64,000 bases of DNA from Trametopsis cervina. Lineage: Eukaryota; Basidiomycota; Agaricomycetes; Polyporales; Irpicaceae. Location of the stretch: the NCBI GenBank assembly GCA_022385755.1, contig MU278356.1:604589-668588 (forward strand), read 5' to 3'. Below are positions 47,762-61,960 of this stretch, piece by piece. The first letter of the stretch is position 1. Every line of letters starts with the position of its first letter. A program made the translations under genes and the position numbers. The notes below the pieces were generated by a model. That model saw only the letters and a program-made list of their open reading frames with translations, searched no databases and was not told the DNA's origin.

Positions 47762-50002
47762 ATGGCTCCTTCATCCTCATTACCCACCGGTGCGAAGAAG
47801 CGTAAACATGGCGAAACCCAAGGTGGAAAAAAGCAAAACCCCGCGATATCATTACTGGAAGCGCAGCTTATAGAAGCTGTGGCGTCGAAGTCCTCACTCA
47901 ATCCGGTCGCGGACCTCTTGGACATTGCATACAACGCTTCAGAATCAGAGACTCTCCACAAAGCCATCTGGTCCCTGTACCGAGTCTTTGTTGTTATTAT
48001 AACAAACGGCTTGCTCTTGAATGTCGCCGGCAGCGATGAGTCGCGGGCGGTCCGGGCATGGTTGCAGGAAAAGTTAAATAGCTACGTCCAACTCCTAACA
48101 GGTTTACTGAAGGACGAGGAATCAGTATTGAAGGTGAGCCTTGCTTTCATTATGAAAAATGCAGCATGTTGACACCGTGTTTGCGATCCCATAGACCTCG
48201 GCACTTAAGATCCTCCTCTCGCTGCAGAAGCATCTCTCTACTTCTGTTAGCCAGGCCCCGGGATCAAGCAACGCTGCTCGCCCTCAATTCTACGTGTCCC
48301 ACTTTCGCCAAATTGTTCATGGCCTGCTACTATGCCCGTCGTCTGTGCGTTCTTCTCCCAGTGCGAAGAAGAAACAAAAGAGCGACGGTAGCACAGAGGG
48401 TAGGCTTGATCAGGAAGTACGCGACTTGTTCATGGAAACATGGCTAAGCGAGTATGACGATATCAGATGGTTCTTTCTCCGTGAATCAGCGTACGTCTTG
48501 CATTTTGTTATGTGCTCCAGTCCTCACGAATATTAGTACAGAGGCCTCTTGACAGCGTACTCACGTCAGGACCACCCCCACGCTGCTGAAAATCTGCTTT
48601 TGTTACTCGAGAAACTCAATACGTTCCCCACCGAATCTTCCGAAATTAACAAATGGTGGGTTGAGGAACTATCAGCCCGTCCGCCCAAGCCGAAAACACA
48701 TGCAGCTAACGACGAAGACGACGAGGAGATTGTAGACGCGTCGCCCGAAGATGAGGAGAATGTGGATGACTGGCGCAAATTCTTCGATGAGCCAGACGAG
48801 AAGGACGCCAAAGAAACACCGAAGGCCCCGTCCGTTCGGTTGCACAAGCTGACAATACATCAGTCGCTGCATTCCCTCCCCTCGCATAAGGCCGTCTTCA
48901 CTCGAACATGGCTTACGTTACTACCGTTGCTGTCTTCTGGATCTATTGAGGATAGGAACGCCCTTGCAGCCCGAGCATTGAATGTTATGCACAGAGGCGT
49001 CATGCCGCACTTGACGAGAGCCGTTCTTGCCATGGATTGGGTCTCATCTTGTGTTGACTACGGTAAGCAATACACATTATAAGACGTTCATCAGTTACTA
49101 AATTAGTCGCGATAGGCGGCACTGTCGGTCTGCTCGCCCTTAATGCCTTATTCATCCTCATCAAGGAATACAACCTGTGCGTAATCTTGCGTATGATCTC
49201 GGTAGCGTGGTTCTCATAATACTGTGAAGTGACTATCCATCCTTTTACACCCGGCTCTACACATTTTTGGACAGAGATGTCCTTCATCTGAAGCACAGGG
49301 CGCGATTCTTTAGGATGACGGAGTTGTTCCTAAGCTCCACGTACGTGATTAAAGAAAGCATGCACGCGTGTTCTGATTTCCCCCTAGCCATCTTCCAGTC
49401 TCATTATTGGCATCGTTTGTCAAGCGTCTCGCGCGGTTGTCTCTTCATGCCCCTCCCGCTGCCATCGTGATGATAATACCTTTCACATACAATATCCTCA
49501 AAAAGCATCCAGCACTCATGGTGATGATCCACCGAGTGCCTGAGACTTTCGATGACACTCCTGGTGAGCATCTATCAATCTTCCATCAATAGAATCTGAT
49601 AGAACGGTACCTTCAAGACCCCTTCGACGCTGATGAGCCCAACCCGACTATGACGAAGGCGTTGGACTCGTCGCTTTGGGAGCTCTATACACACAAACAA
49701 CACTATCACTCTGCGGTCTCAACACTGGTCCGTATTTTCGAAGAAGCTTTCACGAAGCCGAACTACGCCCTCGAAGATTTCCTGGACCATACCTACAGCA
49801 CGGTACGTTCAGGGTGGCGTCTCCCTCATTTCGCCCCAATCAATTATTCTTCTAGATGTACGAGAGCGAGGGAAAGAGGAGAATCAAGAATGAACCAGCC
49901 ATTGCTCTCGATCTGCCCAGCCAACCATGGTTCCCCACTGTCGCGAATTTGGATGAGGTTGCGAGTGTAGATCGGGTGGCAGAACTTTGGGTGTTTTCGT
50001 AG
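47762..50002 (+). CDS. NOC4: Nucleolar complex protein Noc4 (CBF/Mak21 domain)
   Basis: Ribosome-biogenesis factor that pairs with Nop14 in maturation and export of the 40S subunit; nucleolar. The ATG at 47762 gives MAPSSSLPTGAKKRKHGET, a basic start. Helical repeats follow (ISLLEAQLIEAVASKSSL, YVQLLTGLLKDEESVLK, ALKILLSLQKHLST). An acidic linker holds DDEEIVDASPEDEENVDDW. The CBF/Mak21 domain is YGGTVGLLALNALFILIKEYN, FYTRLYTFLDRDVLHLKHR, SFVKRLARLSLHAPPAAIV and IIPFTYNILKKHPALMVMIH. It continues DPFDADEPNPTMTKALDSSL-WEL and ALEDFLDHTYSTMYESEGKR, ending VDRVAELWVFS. The YxLLDxxVLHLKHRARFF and NILKRHP motifs are diagnostic. About 600 residues over seven or more exons. Confidence 0.93.
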
Positions 50003-50460
50003 ACAAGCTGTTGCTCATTCCAAGGAATGGTATGCTCTGCTCACTTGCGTTGCAAAAAGCGGCAGACGCGCCCGTGGCTTCTATAAAGGACCCTTTGAGA
50101 CGCTGTCAACCAGGGGCACAACCAGCAAGCGAATACACCCAGTGTACTCATTCTCTGCCGTGATGTGCATCGCCCAATCGTCTGCGTAGGATTTCGGCGC
50201 CATGTTAGTATATCCAAGTATAGTGTCGATGACAGATGAGCAGAGGGCGTTTTCTGTGCTCTCTGTCAGTGTGCGCGGATATTTTCGAGAACAATACAAC
50301 TGAATCCGCGAGATGCTAGCCCTCAGCCTAATTTTGGGTACAAACCCACCAAGATGAACAACTTTACACAAAAGCATCATATTTTACAAAGGCACAGCTA
50401 ACCATCAACCAGGTCGTTTCGTTGTTCCTTCCGCCTCTTCTGTCACGTCTGGTGTCAGTT
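50003..50460. other. Intergenic between convergent genes
   Basis: About 460 bp. A 99-codon minus frame at 50081-50380 shows no motif. Nothing is supported. Confidence 0.45.
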
Positions 50461-51252
50461 TTAGTCCGATGGTTTGCTCCAAGGGCAGCCCGTCATCTTC
50501 GCCGCCCCTGACCAGGTCGTGGGATCGGGACCAAAAGTAATAGGAACATCATGGTCGGCTTGGTTAGGCGTCAGTTCACTGGGTGCAGAGGCTTCATCGA
50601 ACAGCCACAGCAGAGGCCATGTGACGAAAATGAAGAAGATGCACGGTGAGATGTACCGTAGCAGGATATATGCGCCCAAGAGCCGAAATGCAATCTGGGT
50701 AAAGAGGGGGAGAAACCAGAAGGCTGCAACTATGTCCCGAAGCAACTGCTCCCCTTGACGATAAAGCCAGCCTGGGGAAGCAAACACGAGCTTGAAGGGC
50801 CCGAAGATGACGGTGCGAAGGGTTGTGGTGGCTGCCTCGCTGGCATCCGCGAGTACGTTTCCAACCATCGCAGTAGGGTCTAGACGAGTAGCGATTTTGT
50901 AGATAAGTAGAGCAGAAAAGAAGTAAAGGAGGACATTCTTGAGGTTCGTGAGGTTGATGTACTTGCCCATGAAAGCGCGCATATCTTGCGCGCACATTTC
51001 GCAGCATTTCTCGCAGCTGCAGTGTACAGAGCGAAAGATCCCTCCCATAAGAGGATTCTGAGATAGACAGTGAGCGGTATGCATTTGGATTCGTGAGAGT
51101 ACATACCGGCCGGGGAGACATATGACGACGGCCAGATCTCGGTCGACCCGAAGGAGTACACCTCTTCGTATGGATATAGGCTGAGCACAATATAGAAACA
51201 GTGGGAGAACGCTCACATTAGAGTCTAAAGATGGTTGGTTGCCGCGCGCCAT
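50461..51252 (-). CDS. Membrane protein with Cys-rich motif, unknown family
   Basis: Not recognised. The ATG at 51252 gives MARGNQPSLDSN. Although the frame is open throughout, two stretches look like introns (a GTGAGC...CTCAG near 51216-51180 and a GTATGT...CTCAG near 51110-51060), giving small exons such as PISIRRGVLLRVDRDLAVVI and NPLMGGIFRSVHCSCEKC. A Cys cluster, CSCEKCCEMCAQD, precedes three or four hydrophobic segments: NVLLYFFSALLIYKIAT, FWFLPLFTQIAFRLLGAYI and CIFFIFVTWPLLWLFDEA. The tail ends DPTTWSGAAKMTGCPWSK. About 200-260 residues. The Cys cluster next to a membrane domain could bind metal or be palmitoylated. It faces away from the trafficking-protein gene downstream in the window. 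Confidence 0.6.
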   Translation of the reverse strand: MARGNQPSLDSNVSVLPLFLYCAQPISIRRGVLLRVDRDLAVVICLPGRYVLSRIQMHTAHCLSQNPLMGGIFRSVHCSCEKCCEMCAQDMRAFMGKYINLTNLKNVLLYFFSALLIYKIATRLDPTAMVGNVLADASEAATTTLRTVIFGPFKLVFASPGWLYRQGEQLLRDIVAAFWFLPLFTQIAFRLLGAYILLRYISPCIFFIFVTWPLLWLFDEASAPSELTPNQADHDVPITFGPDPTTWSGAAKMTGCPWSKPSD

Positions 51253-52286
51253 TATTACTCCCTGTGTCTGGGAATGGCTTATGAACCACCAAGGTAAGTA
51301 ATCAGCTTTGCTGTATGATTTGACAGTAACTGATAACCTACCCAGGCAGGGGTACGGGTGCGAGAGAAAACACGCTCACAATGGGCGGATTTTAATGCCA
51401 GTGGTTGGGGATGAGCCAGTGAACCCATGGCAAGGGTCACAGATACAGTAGAGTCACAAAACATCACATACGCACCGTGACGTGTCACGACAGTGGCCAA
51501 CAGGATCCACCTTCGAGGATCGATCGAATTTGCCAACGTTGATCAGCGACATTGCCTCGGGACACTGTCATGTTTTGCAAGCGACTACAGCTCTGACCTG
51601 ACTATAGGATGCTAAGACCTTGTGTGAGAGGTGGAAGTTGTCCCCTTCTCCAGCGACCAAGGGTCCGTATCCTCTATAGCAAGGCGGGTGTTCCCAACAC
51701 GAACCAGCACCATAGGTGGCTGCATATCTGCTGGTTTTGTTTGCGTACACTTACAGGTTAGCAACCGAACCGTATGGTCTGCAGGTGGGGGATCGAGAAG
51801 TCTTCTGTTTGACCGCGCACTGGTGCCCGAAAAGGCCATCTGATGAACTACACAAAGTTCAGACTCCTGGTTCAGGCATCGCTGTTCAGTCTCAGTTGTG
51901 GCAATGCCAATAACAGCCCTACCTATCACATCTACCTATGAAATGGTGGCTTCTTCAAGAGCGTCGGAAACCTAGGTGTCATCCGGAAGTCTTAATGCAT
52001 GCAATGACAATATAACCTAGTGGATAAGTCATGTAGATGTGCTGTGAATATCTGTGGATCCGTTTGTAGAGACTGCAAAAACCTTACTTTCAAGCATTGG
52101 TTCATATCTATGTTTGAGAAACTAACCTAAACACGTTTCCGAGTCTACGTACACCTTGATCCGGATGAGCGCTCCGAGGATGGCGCTAAATACGCGGAGA
52201 TCGGTTCGGCACAGAGTAGAACACCTTGGTTCTCACTTACGCTCACATGAGACCTACCACCGTACTGCATCCCTACGTTGGCCAGT
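51253..52286. other. Divergent intergenic region, no gene recognised
   Basis: About 1 kb between divergent starts. Open frames at 51279-51929 and 52156-52380 are short, mutually antisense and without motifs. Probably promoter sequence. Confidence 0.45.
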
Positions 52287-55200
52287 ATGGACGAGCTTTA
52301 TGGCAACGCATGGGGAGACTCGGCCGACATTGCAGGAGATCTACCATTGCCTCGTCCTAGCTGGACATCACCGGTCCTGACAACCCACGAACAAGAAGCA
52401 GACTTAGCAGCTCCGTCATGGTCGACTGGTACGGGAGTACAGTGGGACGAGCCTTCCGAAGAAGTCCATGGGCTTGGCTGGTCGACAAGCCCTCATGACG
52501 AAACTTGGAGGACTAACAGTGTTTACGACGATATTCCGATCCAAAGCAGTACTAGCGAACGGAGAAGTGATCAGGTCTCGGTAACATCTGCTCCGCACAG
52601 TGAGGACATCGATGTCACGCACGAGGTTGAGCCCGAATATCAGCAAGAAAGCACAAAGACCGCACATAGCACCCCGCATCCTGATATTCCCTTTGCTTCA
52701 GATCTCGAGGCCGAGACCTTGTCCCCGTCGTCCCCATCTTTCTCTCGATCATCTAGCCCCGACGGATTTGGTACTTTTGAGACTGCCTTTGAAAAGGATT
52801 CGAATACCATTCCAGCGGCACTAGAGGACGAATCATGGGGCTCACCATGGGTAGGGTCTGTAAAGGCCGAGGAACCAGACAAGGCACATCCTGTAGACGA
52901 GTGGGAAGCTGCCAGAAAGCGCAAGGAGGACCTTGACAGAAGGATAGTATGTACCTCCCTCTCACGTTATATTGAATACATTGGTCTGACTGTCCCCGTC
53001 GGCCACAGCCTCCTGAGGTTCTGAATGGTCTCCTAGTACAGTGCACTGAATTCTTCGAAGAAGCCGCAGGAGATCCTAGTGCTCCGAAGACCAAGGGTGG
53101 CGACGATGCATGGGCAAATCAGTGGCGGCAGGGCATGGGTAGCATAGAGGGTCTGTAAGTACAATAAATCCGAGTACATCGGCTACCGTCGAAACAATAT
53201 ACATGAATTGATACCGCGTTAGACAGAGTCTTGTGCAGTCCATCGTACCGGACCTTACATTGCAACCATCCTCAAATTTTGCAAAGACATCCATTGCAAA
53301 GAGTATGGCATCCGCTGTGAAAGTGACGAAGAACCTGCCCCTCTCTAGGAATAGTCCATTGTCGCATTACTTTGCAACGAAAGGGTCTACGGCGTGGGAG
53401 ACCGCCCTAAGGGAACGGAAAGAGATGCCCGACGAGGATGTCGTACCTGCGGGCTGGAGGATACTCGAGAAGCAGCCAACGTCAGATTCATCCGATATGA
53501 CCAAACAGGCCAAGCAAGGCGGTTTCTTCTCATTCTGGGGTAGGAAGCACTCCAAGACTCCGTCACTACCTAGCGAAGTACCTTCTCAGCCTTCAACGCC
53601 TCACATAAGTTCCTCAAATACCCCCATTATCGAGCACGGAGAAGTGTCAAGTAAGTCAAGTATGGACATCGGCCAGACTCAGACGTCCTCTAAAGAGAAA
53701 GCGGAATCTCCTACGAGGTCGGGATCACCTGCTAGCTTCGTAGCTGCTCCGAAGGATATCACAGTGCCAGAGAGAGTCCCCACTCCCTCAACGTACGCTG
53801 ATGCTCCCGACCTTCCGGACAATTCGACGCAGCCTCCTTCGACTGTTTCGCGATTCCTCAGCCGCTTCTCTCGCTCTCGTAGCTCAGTGGGATCTTCAAG
53901 CCCAAGGAACTCACTTGCTCTCTCTTCCGATGATTTGGATCTTTTGTCCGACATTGTTCCAAGTGCTCAGGACACAGAGGACGCAGATGGAAAGGCACAT
54001 GATAACTTACTCAACAACGTACTAAAGCCCGAGCCTCTTCCTCCTGCCCTACCGCCGCCGCCAATATCCACGGCTCGGGCACCAGTAATGGCGCGAGCAC
54101 CTGCTTTTATTTCAGGTGGATCGCTTTCCAAGAAATTGGTGCCTCCTGCGCAAGCATCCAACAATGACCTTGATGATCTTTTTGGAGCATTCCAGTCACC
54201 CGGTCATAGTCCTGACGTACCCAGCAGCTCAGCTTCCACAGGACAATCCTTCGACACGTTCGGGATTCTTTCCCCCACATCGGCAGTCATACAACGATCT
54301 ATGACTCCTGTGTCGACAGGAGCCTCTGCCATACAGGCCATACGCTCCGGTAGCCCCGCCCCGCTTTCCTTCGATGAGGGACTACCGACGACGATTAAAG
54401 CGCCGGTGCAGTCGCTACCCTCCCGTCCATCTTCTGTAACCCCACGAGCGGGACCTGTGGATGCCTCTTCAAGCGACGATGCTGGGCTGCGCAATAGGCC
54501 ACATACTAAACCATTACAGCCCAAAATTCCACTCTCATTCACTATACCTCCTCCTCCCACCGATGTATCACTCACTCCTCCTCTATCCGCGAGTGAAATT
54601 CCTTTGGCGCAATTATATCTCAATGCCATCAGCAAGAAGGGAATTATCCCTGGTCCGAATGACAGCCGCGCATCTTCTCCCTTCAGGCTCGACCCTGCTC
54701 CCCAGCCCCGTAATTTCAACCCCATCGTAGTTGATAGGCCCATCAGCCCACCAAAGGCAGCACCGTTGCTTCCGCCTCCTCCAACCTTTGGACGTAGCAC
54801 CACGACGGAGCCGCCAATATCCAACGTGTTTGATGACGACGACGATTTCGCGGATTTCCAATCACCCTCAGAGTCAGTTCCTCCTCTTCAATCAACGTTC
54901 CCGCCGCCCCCTGCATTCAAACTTGCTTCTCCTCCGAAGCCAATACCGCCTTCTTTCACCACTCTCAACCTTGCCGTGTCGACACCGTCCAGCGCTCAAC
55001 CACTGTCGTCTGATGCTCTTGATGACGAATTCTCTTCCTTCTTCTCCTCTTCGTCTTCAACAAACCTGCGACCACAAAGCAGTCAGAGCACCGAATTGGA
55101 CAGTAGCTTCTCATTCAACTCGAGCCAGTCACTTCACAGCAGACAATTTGGGCTTAACGATTTCGCAAGCTCCCCATCCTCGTCCGCTCTGCGCACACCA

Positions 55201-55680
55201 TCTCCTCCACGACCTCTCAGTAAGGCAGTAAAGCCTTCGCTATCTATTCTACCACCTCCTTCTACCGCCAACACCTCGAAGCCGACGATGAGTGAGGAGA
55301 AAAAGTCACAACATGCGCGTACAATGACACTGATGGAACGGGCTGCGGCGAGGCCTGGTCGCTGGCCTGCCCCTCCCTCTCCTTTGCCACAAGCACTTTC
55401 GTTTCCTCTATCTGGCTCATCCACACAGAATTTTGATCTCATGGAAGAGGATGATTCGTTCGGCACTTTCTCTGACTCTCCAACCGTCCCGCAGTCAAGT
55501 TCCAATTTTTCGCTGCTTACCCCCGCTGGGGTGACGACGTCGAAATCTCCGGACACTCTATTTCCACCATTATTTGGAAACGTGTCGGAGCCCTCGTTTA
55601 AGGAGAGTGCACCAGTTCGACCAAACACAGGGAAACAAGGGCTTTCTGCGCAAGATTTGTCGTTCTTCGAGGGGTTGTAG
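52287..55680 (+). CDS. Disordered protein with acidic-Phe clathrin-adaptor motifs (aftiphilin/Laa2-like)
   Basis: About 1,080 residues, almost all low-complexity Ser/Pro. The ATG at 52287 gives MDELYGNAWGDSADIAG. An ordered segment is assembled from PPEVLNGLLVQCTEFFEEAA, DDAWANQWRQGMGSIEGL and QSLVQSIVPDLTLQPSSNFA, joined by short introns (acceptor TTAG at about 53220). Repeated acidic-Phe motifs occur: DGFGTFETAF, DDLFGAFQSP, DDDDDFADFQSP, DDEFSSFF and EDDSFGTFSD. Such D/E-x-F-x-x-F/DFxDF peptides bind the ear domains of gamma-adaptin and GGA in aftiphilin, gamma-synergin and yeast Laa2. A C-terminal helix precedes ARTMTLMERAAARPGRWPAP, and the end QGLSAQDLSFFEGL looks conserved. Role in AP-1/Golgi-endosome traffic is inferred from motifs only. 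Three exons. Confidence 0.65.
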
Positions 55681-55925
55681 ACCTTAACTGAGACGTAATA
55701 CCTTGGAACGGGAACACTATGTTTCATTAACGCAATGTATGTATTTACTGTCATACGTAATACTTTTCATGGATTCCACATATCTACCTCCATTTGCTCA
55801 TTGCGCCGTGTACTTATACCGTAAATGCCTGTGATGCCTTGTCATAACCTTTGGCGCCTAGTTACTGAATTGCGCGCTTCCACACTTGTTCTCTACCTTC
55901 ACCTTGCCCGAGTTTGGTGGCCGCA

Positions 55926-58900
55926 ATGAATGTTTGGGTATGGCTATCTTCTCTGCAGGCATCGTAGTGATACTGATGACTATGTAACTGGCTAGACCGA
56001 GCATCGTAATCCAGAAGGCCGGACCTACTGGTTCAATACCGGTACACGGGAGAGTGTCTGGGAGAAACCAGACGGTATGTCTGCACTGGCTTCGTCAAAG
56101 TGTTATGCTGACTCTTTGCAGATCTCAAGACTCCTTTTGAGGTGAGTGAAGCCTCCAGTGCAGCTGTAATTCTCCTACAACCCGTGCTCTGTTGCAGCGC
56201 GCCTTGAACCAGACAAAATGGAAGGAGTACTTCTCTGGAGGGAGAAAGTACTATTACAATGTACGTGCCGCCCGCATACATGGTTGCTATCTGTGTCTTA
56301 TTAATACCTGTACACCTCAGACCGAGAGTAAAGAGTCGAAATGGGACATGCCTGATGAATTACTGCTTCTGCTGGAGAAAGTCGAGAAGGAAGCAAAGTC
56401 TCAGCCGAGCAACGCATTAGTGTGCGTGTCATATAGCTTCAATTATCTACCTAACTCTCACACCTTGCAGTACCACTGGTTCTGCAGGTGCTGCACCAGG
56501 GAATCAAGGTGCAGCGAACCCTTTGGGCGGATCTGACCCTTCCTCATCTACCGGTTCGCAGCCCCATATGAATGGACAAAATGGCGACCTTACCGTTGGC
56601 CATCCGGTGGCTCCCCTACCATTTCAGCAAGCAAGCATATTACCCGCGAGGCCAAATTTACCTGATGACCCTGTTATTCCTCATAATGGATTCGCCACAG
56701 TAGAAGAGGGAGAAAAGGCGTTTATGCATTTATTGAGGAAAGCAGGTGTCGATGCCACTTGGACTTGGGATCAGACTATGAGGGCCATCATTACAGATCC
56801 CTTGTATAAAGCTCTCAACACGCTTGCCGAGAAGAAGGCCGCATGGCAGAAGGTGGGATGCTTGATTTGTATTCCGCCTGCTACCGACTAATTTCTGCTC
56901 TCGCAGTTCACTGATGGACTCAAGGCAAAGGAGCAAGAGGAGCGGGAAGCTCGTTTGTCTAAGCTCCGTCCTGCTCTTCGAAACATGCTGAAGGGCAACC
57001 CAAATGTCTTCCACTACACAACATTCGCCACCGCAGACAGACTTTTTGCCCAGCATCCCATTTGGCAGCAAGCGAGGATAGAAGTTGAGCGCAAGCTTAT
57101 ATTTGAGGAGTACGTTGCGGAGCTGAAGCAGCGTGAAATGGTACGTGATCGCATATATAAACCTGATATAGTCTCACTCTTTATCTCAGCAAGAAAGCCG
57201 GGCATCACGCAGCCGCAGTATCTCGAAGCTGGTCGCTCTCTTCAAGACGTTGGACGTAGATGTGCTCACTCGATGGCGTCAAGCGCAGACTAAAGTCACA
57301 GAGTCTGAAGAATGGCAAAACGACGAAGAGCTACGGAAGCTTCCAACACTTGATATACTGCTGGCCTTTGAGGACTACAGTCGTGTTCGTGAACGTGAGT
57401 TCGAAGAACAGATGCGCAGATCTCAAGTAGAGAAGACGCGCAAGGAGCGTAAAGCACGAGAAGGATTCAGAGTAAGGAGAATATTTGCGGGATAGCGCTA
57501 TGGCTGATGGCGTGTTCTTCGTAGAACCTCCTTCACGAACTTGTGGACGCTGGAAAAATTAGGGCTCGCACGCAATGGAAGAGCGTTTACCCATCGTTCT
57601 CCGACGATAAACGTTACTTGGACATGCTCGGAAACCCTGGTTCCAACCCTTTGGAATTGTTCTGGGATATAGTGGACGATCTAGATCAAAAACTTGACAA
57701 GAAGATTGAGATTGCACGTCAAGCTATGACCCGGTGGGACGAGAAAACAAGCGACGGTTCTACTTTGGAAGGCCTTCCGAAGCCGTTCAAGATTGTGCCA
57801 GAGACCACCAAAGAACAGTTCCTTCAAGTTATCAAGAGTGACAATGAGTCGGTAGAAAAATTGAATGATGAGGACTTGAATGAGATCTTCACAACGGTAT
57901 GCGATGTCTTCTTCTTCCAGACACGGCCTCATTTCCGTCCGACAGTTGCATGCCGAAGCTGTGAAGCATCAAGCGGATGAGAAACGACGTGCAGAGAGGC
58001 GCCAGCGCCACCTACAAGATGATCTCCGGTATGCTCTGAAGAAACTCACTGAGCCTATTGATATTGCGTTGTCTTTCGAGGAGGTTGGTGCGCAATGGTT
58101 GATTTTGCTAAGTAAACTAAAGACGATCGCTTTTCTAGGCGGTACCATTGATGCAAGATCTACCCGAGTATAAAGCTATTGATGATGAAGAGGGACGGCG
58201 CGCTGCCTTCACCAAATATGTGAAGCGGCAGAAGGTTCGTGGTCTGTATACATTCTCCAAAACTCACTCACCTTTTCTAATCTGAATGTAGGAACGACTC
58301 CGTGAGCGTGAACGAGACGCGTCTGAAGACGGCGGCTCAGCCACGAGTCGTAGACGTAAAGAACCCCGCGAGCGTGACGGAGAGCGGGACAGAGACCGTG
58401 AAAGAGAGAGAGACAAGGAACGGGACAGGGAATACCGAGGCAAGGATAAAGACCGCGAACATGAACGTGAACGAGACAGAGAGCGCGAGGATAACCACCA
58501 CGATCGAGACGAAGAGCGACGTTCGACTCGTCACCACAGAGGCCACGACGACTACGACGCGCACCGACGCCGTTCATCCAGGGACTATACACGAGATCGC
58601 GACCATAAAGACAAAGAACATTATGGAAAGGACAGAGATCGGGAGTACGCGGGTCGCTCGAGACATCATCGAGACTACGAGAAGGAGAAAGATGAGAGAA
58701 AGCGCAGATCAACACGTCCTGAGTTTGACGGTGTTCCCAAGAATCAAGAACCTCTACCGTATACTGCGGACGGCCCTGCTTTCAAGGAGGATCGCGAGAG
58801 AAGTGCATCTGTGTACAGGGACGATCCTAGAGAAAAGAGAGACCGCTCTGTGTACGACGAGCGACCATTCGACGAGAGAGCGGAAAAGGCACGTTTATGC

Positions 58901-59040
58901 TCAAATATCATTTGAGCCATTCACTTATTTTAATCCCTCAACAGCGTCCGCGTTACGATACTCCTACTGCACCACCTGAAGCTGATCGCGGGAAAGAGCC
59001 CCCTCTGCGAGAGGAAACTCCAGAAGAAGGGGAAATATAG
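55926..59040 (+). CDS. PRP40: Pre-mRNA splicing factor Prp40 (WW and FF domains)
   Basis: U1 snRNP protein that bridges the branch-point factor and RNA polymerase II CTD to the 5' splice site. The start is a 12-nt exon (ATG at 55926, MNVW) followed by a 58-nt or so intron and WTEHRNPEGRTYWFNTGTRE. The two WW domains are WTEHRNPEGRTYWFNT...SVWEKPDD and WKEYFSGGRKYYYN/TESKES-KWDMPDEL. FF domains follow: EKAFMHLLRKAGVDATWTWD..., FEEYVAELKQREM, NLLHELVDAGKIRARTQWK. The rest is highly charged, then an RE/RD-rich tail (RERERDASEDGGS onwards) ends APPEADRGKEPPLREETPEE. About 850 residues. The RD-rich tail and the 12-nt first exon are easy to miss in automatic prediction. The stop is TAG at 59038-59040. 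Confidence 0.94.
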
Positions 59041-59098
59041 GCCTGCGATTAAGTTCTCCATTGTGTAGTGTAATGATTGGTACCGTATGGACATAGTG

Positions 59099-59602
59099 CT
59101 ATGATGACGATGGTGGCTCTACAACTTCAATTGAGCCGATTCTGAGACGCGTATACGTCTGCTTGTGCGTGATAGTCTTTTGGTAGCCCTTTCGACGCTT
59201 CTTCTTGAAGATGACCTCCATCTTCCCCTTCGTATGCTCCACTACTGTAGCCTGGACCTTGACTTGTTCGGGCGAGAGAGTAGGATTGCCACGTAGGGTA
59301 TAATCTCGGGAACCAACTTCGTTGATCTCGGACAGAGCAAGCACGTCTCCGACGCGCACATCCTTGAGGCGGGGTACTGTAAGGAGGTCACGAGGTGCCA
59401 ATAGGTATTTCCTTCCCGCCACCGATGCTACGACATATTTTTGAGGTTGGTTGCGCAAAGTAGCAATTGCGGAGGGTGCACTGGTAGATGCGGCTCGTGC
59501 GTGCAATGCATGATGTGCAACCTGCCGGAAAGCTTTTCGTCTGTTTGAGCATTGAAATACAAGCCAGTGAATGCACCACTCACATCCAAGCATTGTCGCC
59601 AT
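59099..59602 (-). CDS. Mitochondrial large-subunit ribosomal protein bL21m
   Basis: Homologue of bacterial L21 (yeast Mrpl49), placed in the mitoribosome. The domain is YVVASVAGRKYLLAPRDLLT, VPRLKDVRVGDVLALSEINE, GSRDYTLRGNPTLSPEQV, KVQATVVEHTKGKMEVIFKK, then RRKGYQKTITHKQTYTRLRI. The VGDVL, TVVEHTKG and KRRKGYxK..xHKQ motifs are diagnostic. A basic presequence (NRRKAFRQVAHHALHARAAS) fits a mitochondrial targeting signal. The start is taken as ATG 59602 (MATMLGCEW); 59593 is the alternative, and a 5' intron around 59523-59565 is possible, so the N-terminus is uncertain. Divergent from ATP1 with a shared promoter of about 214 bp. Confidence 0.85.
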   Translation of the reverse strand: MATMLGCEWCIHWLVFQCSNRRKAFRQVAHHALHARAASTSAPSAIATLRNQPQKYVVASVAGRKYLLAPRDLLTVPRLKDVRVGDVLALSEINEVGSRDYTLRGNPTLSPEQVKVQATVVEHTKGKMEVIFKKKRRKGYQKTITHKQTYTRLRIGSIEVVEPPSSS

Positions 59603-59816
59603 CCGTCTGCGGTCAGGCAAGGAGCCTTGAAAGCGATGAGCGCGTAATTAGGTGGTATGCTGGGAGCTATAGCGCCGGCTGGAAACTCGGGAAATTTGAG
59701 GCGGAGCTTTAACAGAAGGTTCAAGGTTCGCCGGCTGAAATTCCGCATACGCCCGCAACCTCTCTCGCACGTCTTCGCGACCTCCCTACACTTTCTTTCC
59801 AACTCTCTTTGCCATC
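59603..59816. promoter_or_regulatory. Shared divergent promoter, bL21m / ATP1
   Basis: Only 214 bp separate the start codons of two nuclear genes for mitochondrial proteins. The last 50 bp before ATP1 are CT-rich (CCTCCCTACACTTTCTTTCC), a common feature upstream of highly expressed basidiomycete genes. No canonical TATA box is evident. Confidence 0.5.

Positions 59817-61960
<2,144 letters not shown>

Noticed and set aside
54204..55754. Two antisense open frames of about 206 codons opposite the disordered protein gene
   Set aside because: They mirror the strong Ser/Pro codon bias of the plus-strand gene and have Gly/Val-rich shadow composition with no motifs.
59428..59802. 124-codon minus frame upstream of bL21m as its true N-terminal exon (MRNFSRRTLNLLLKL)
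   Set aside because: Splicing it to the bL21m frame needs a phase that the visible GTGAGT donor and CAG acceptor do not provide; kept only as a possible untranslated leader.
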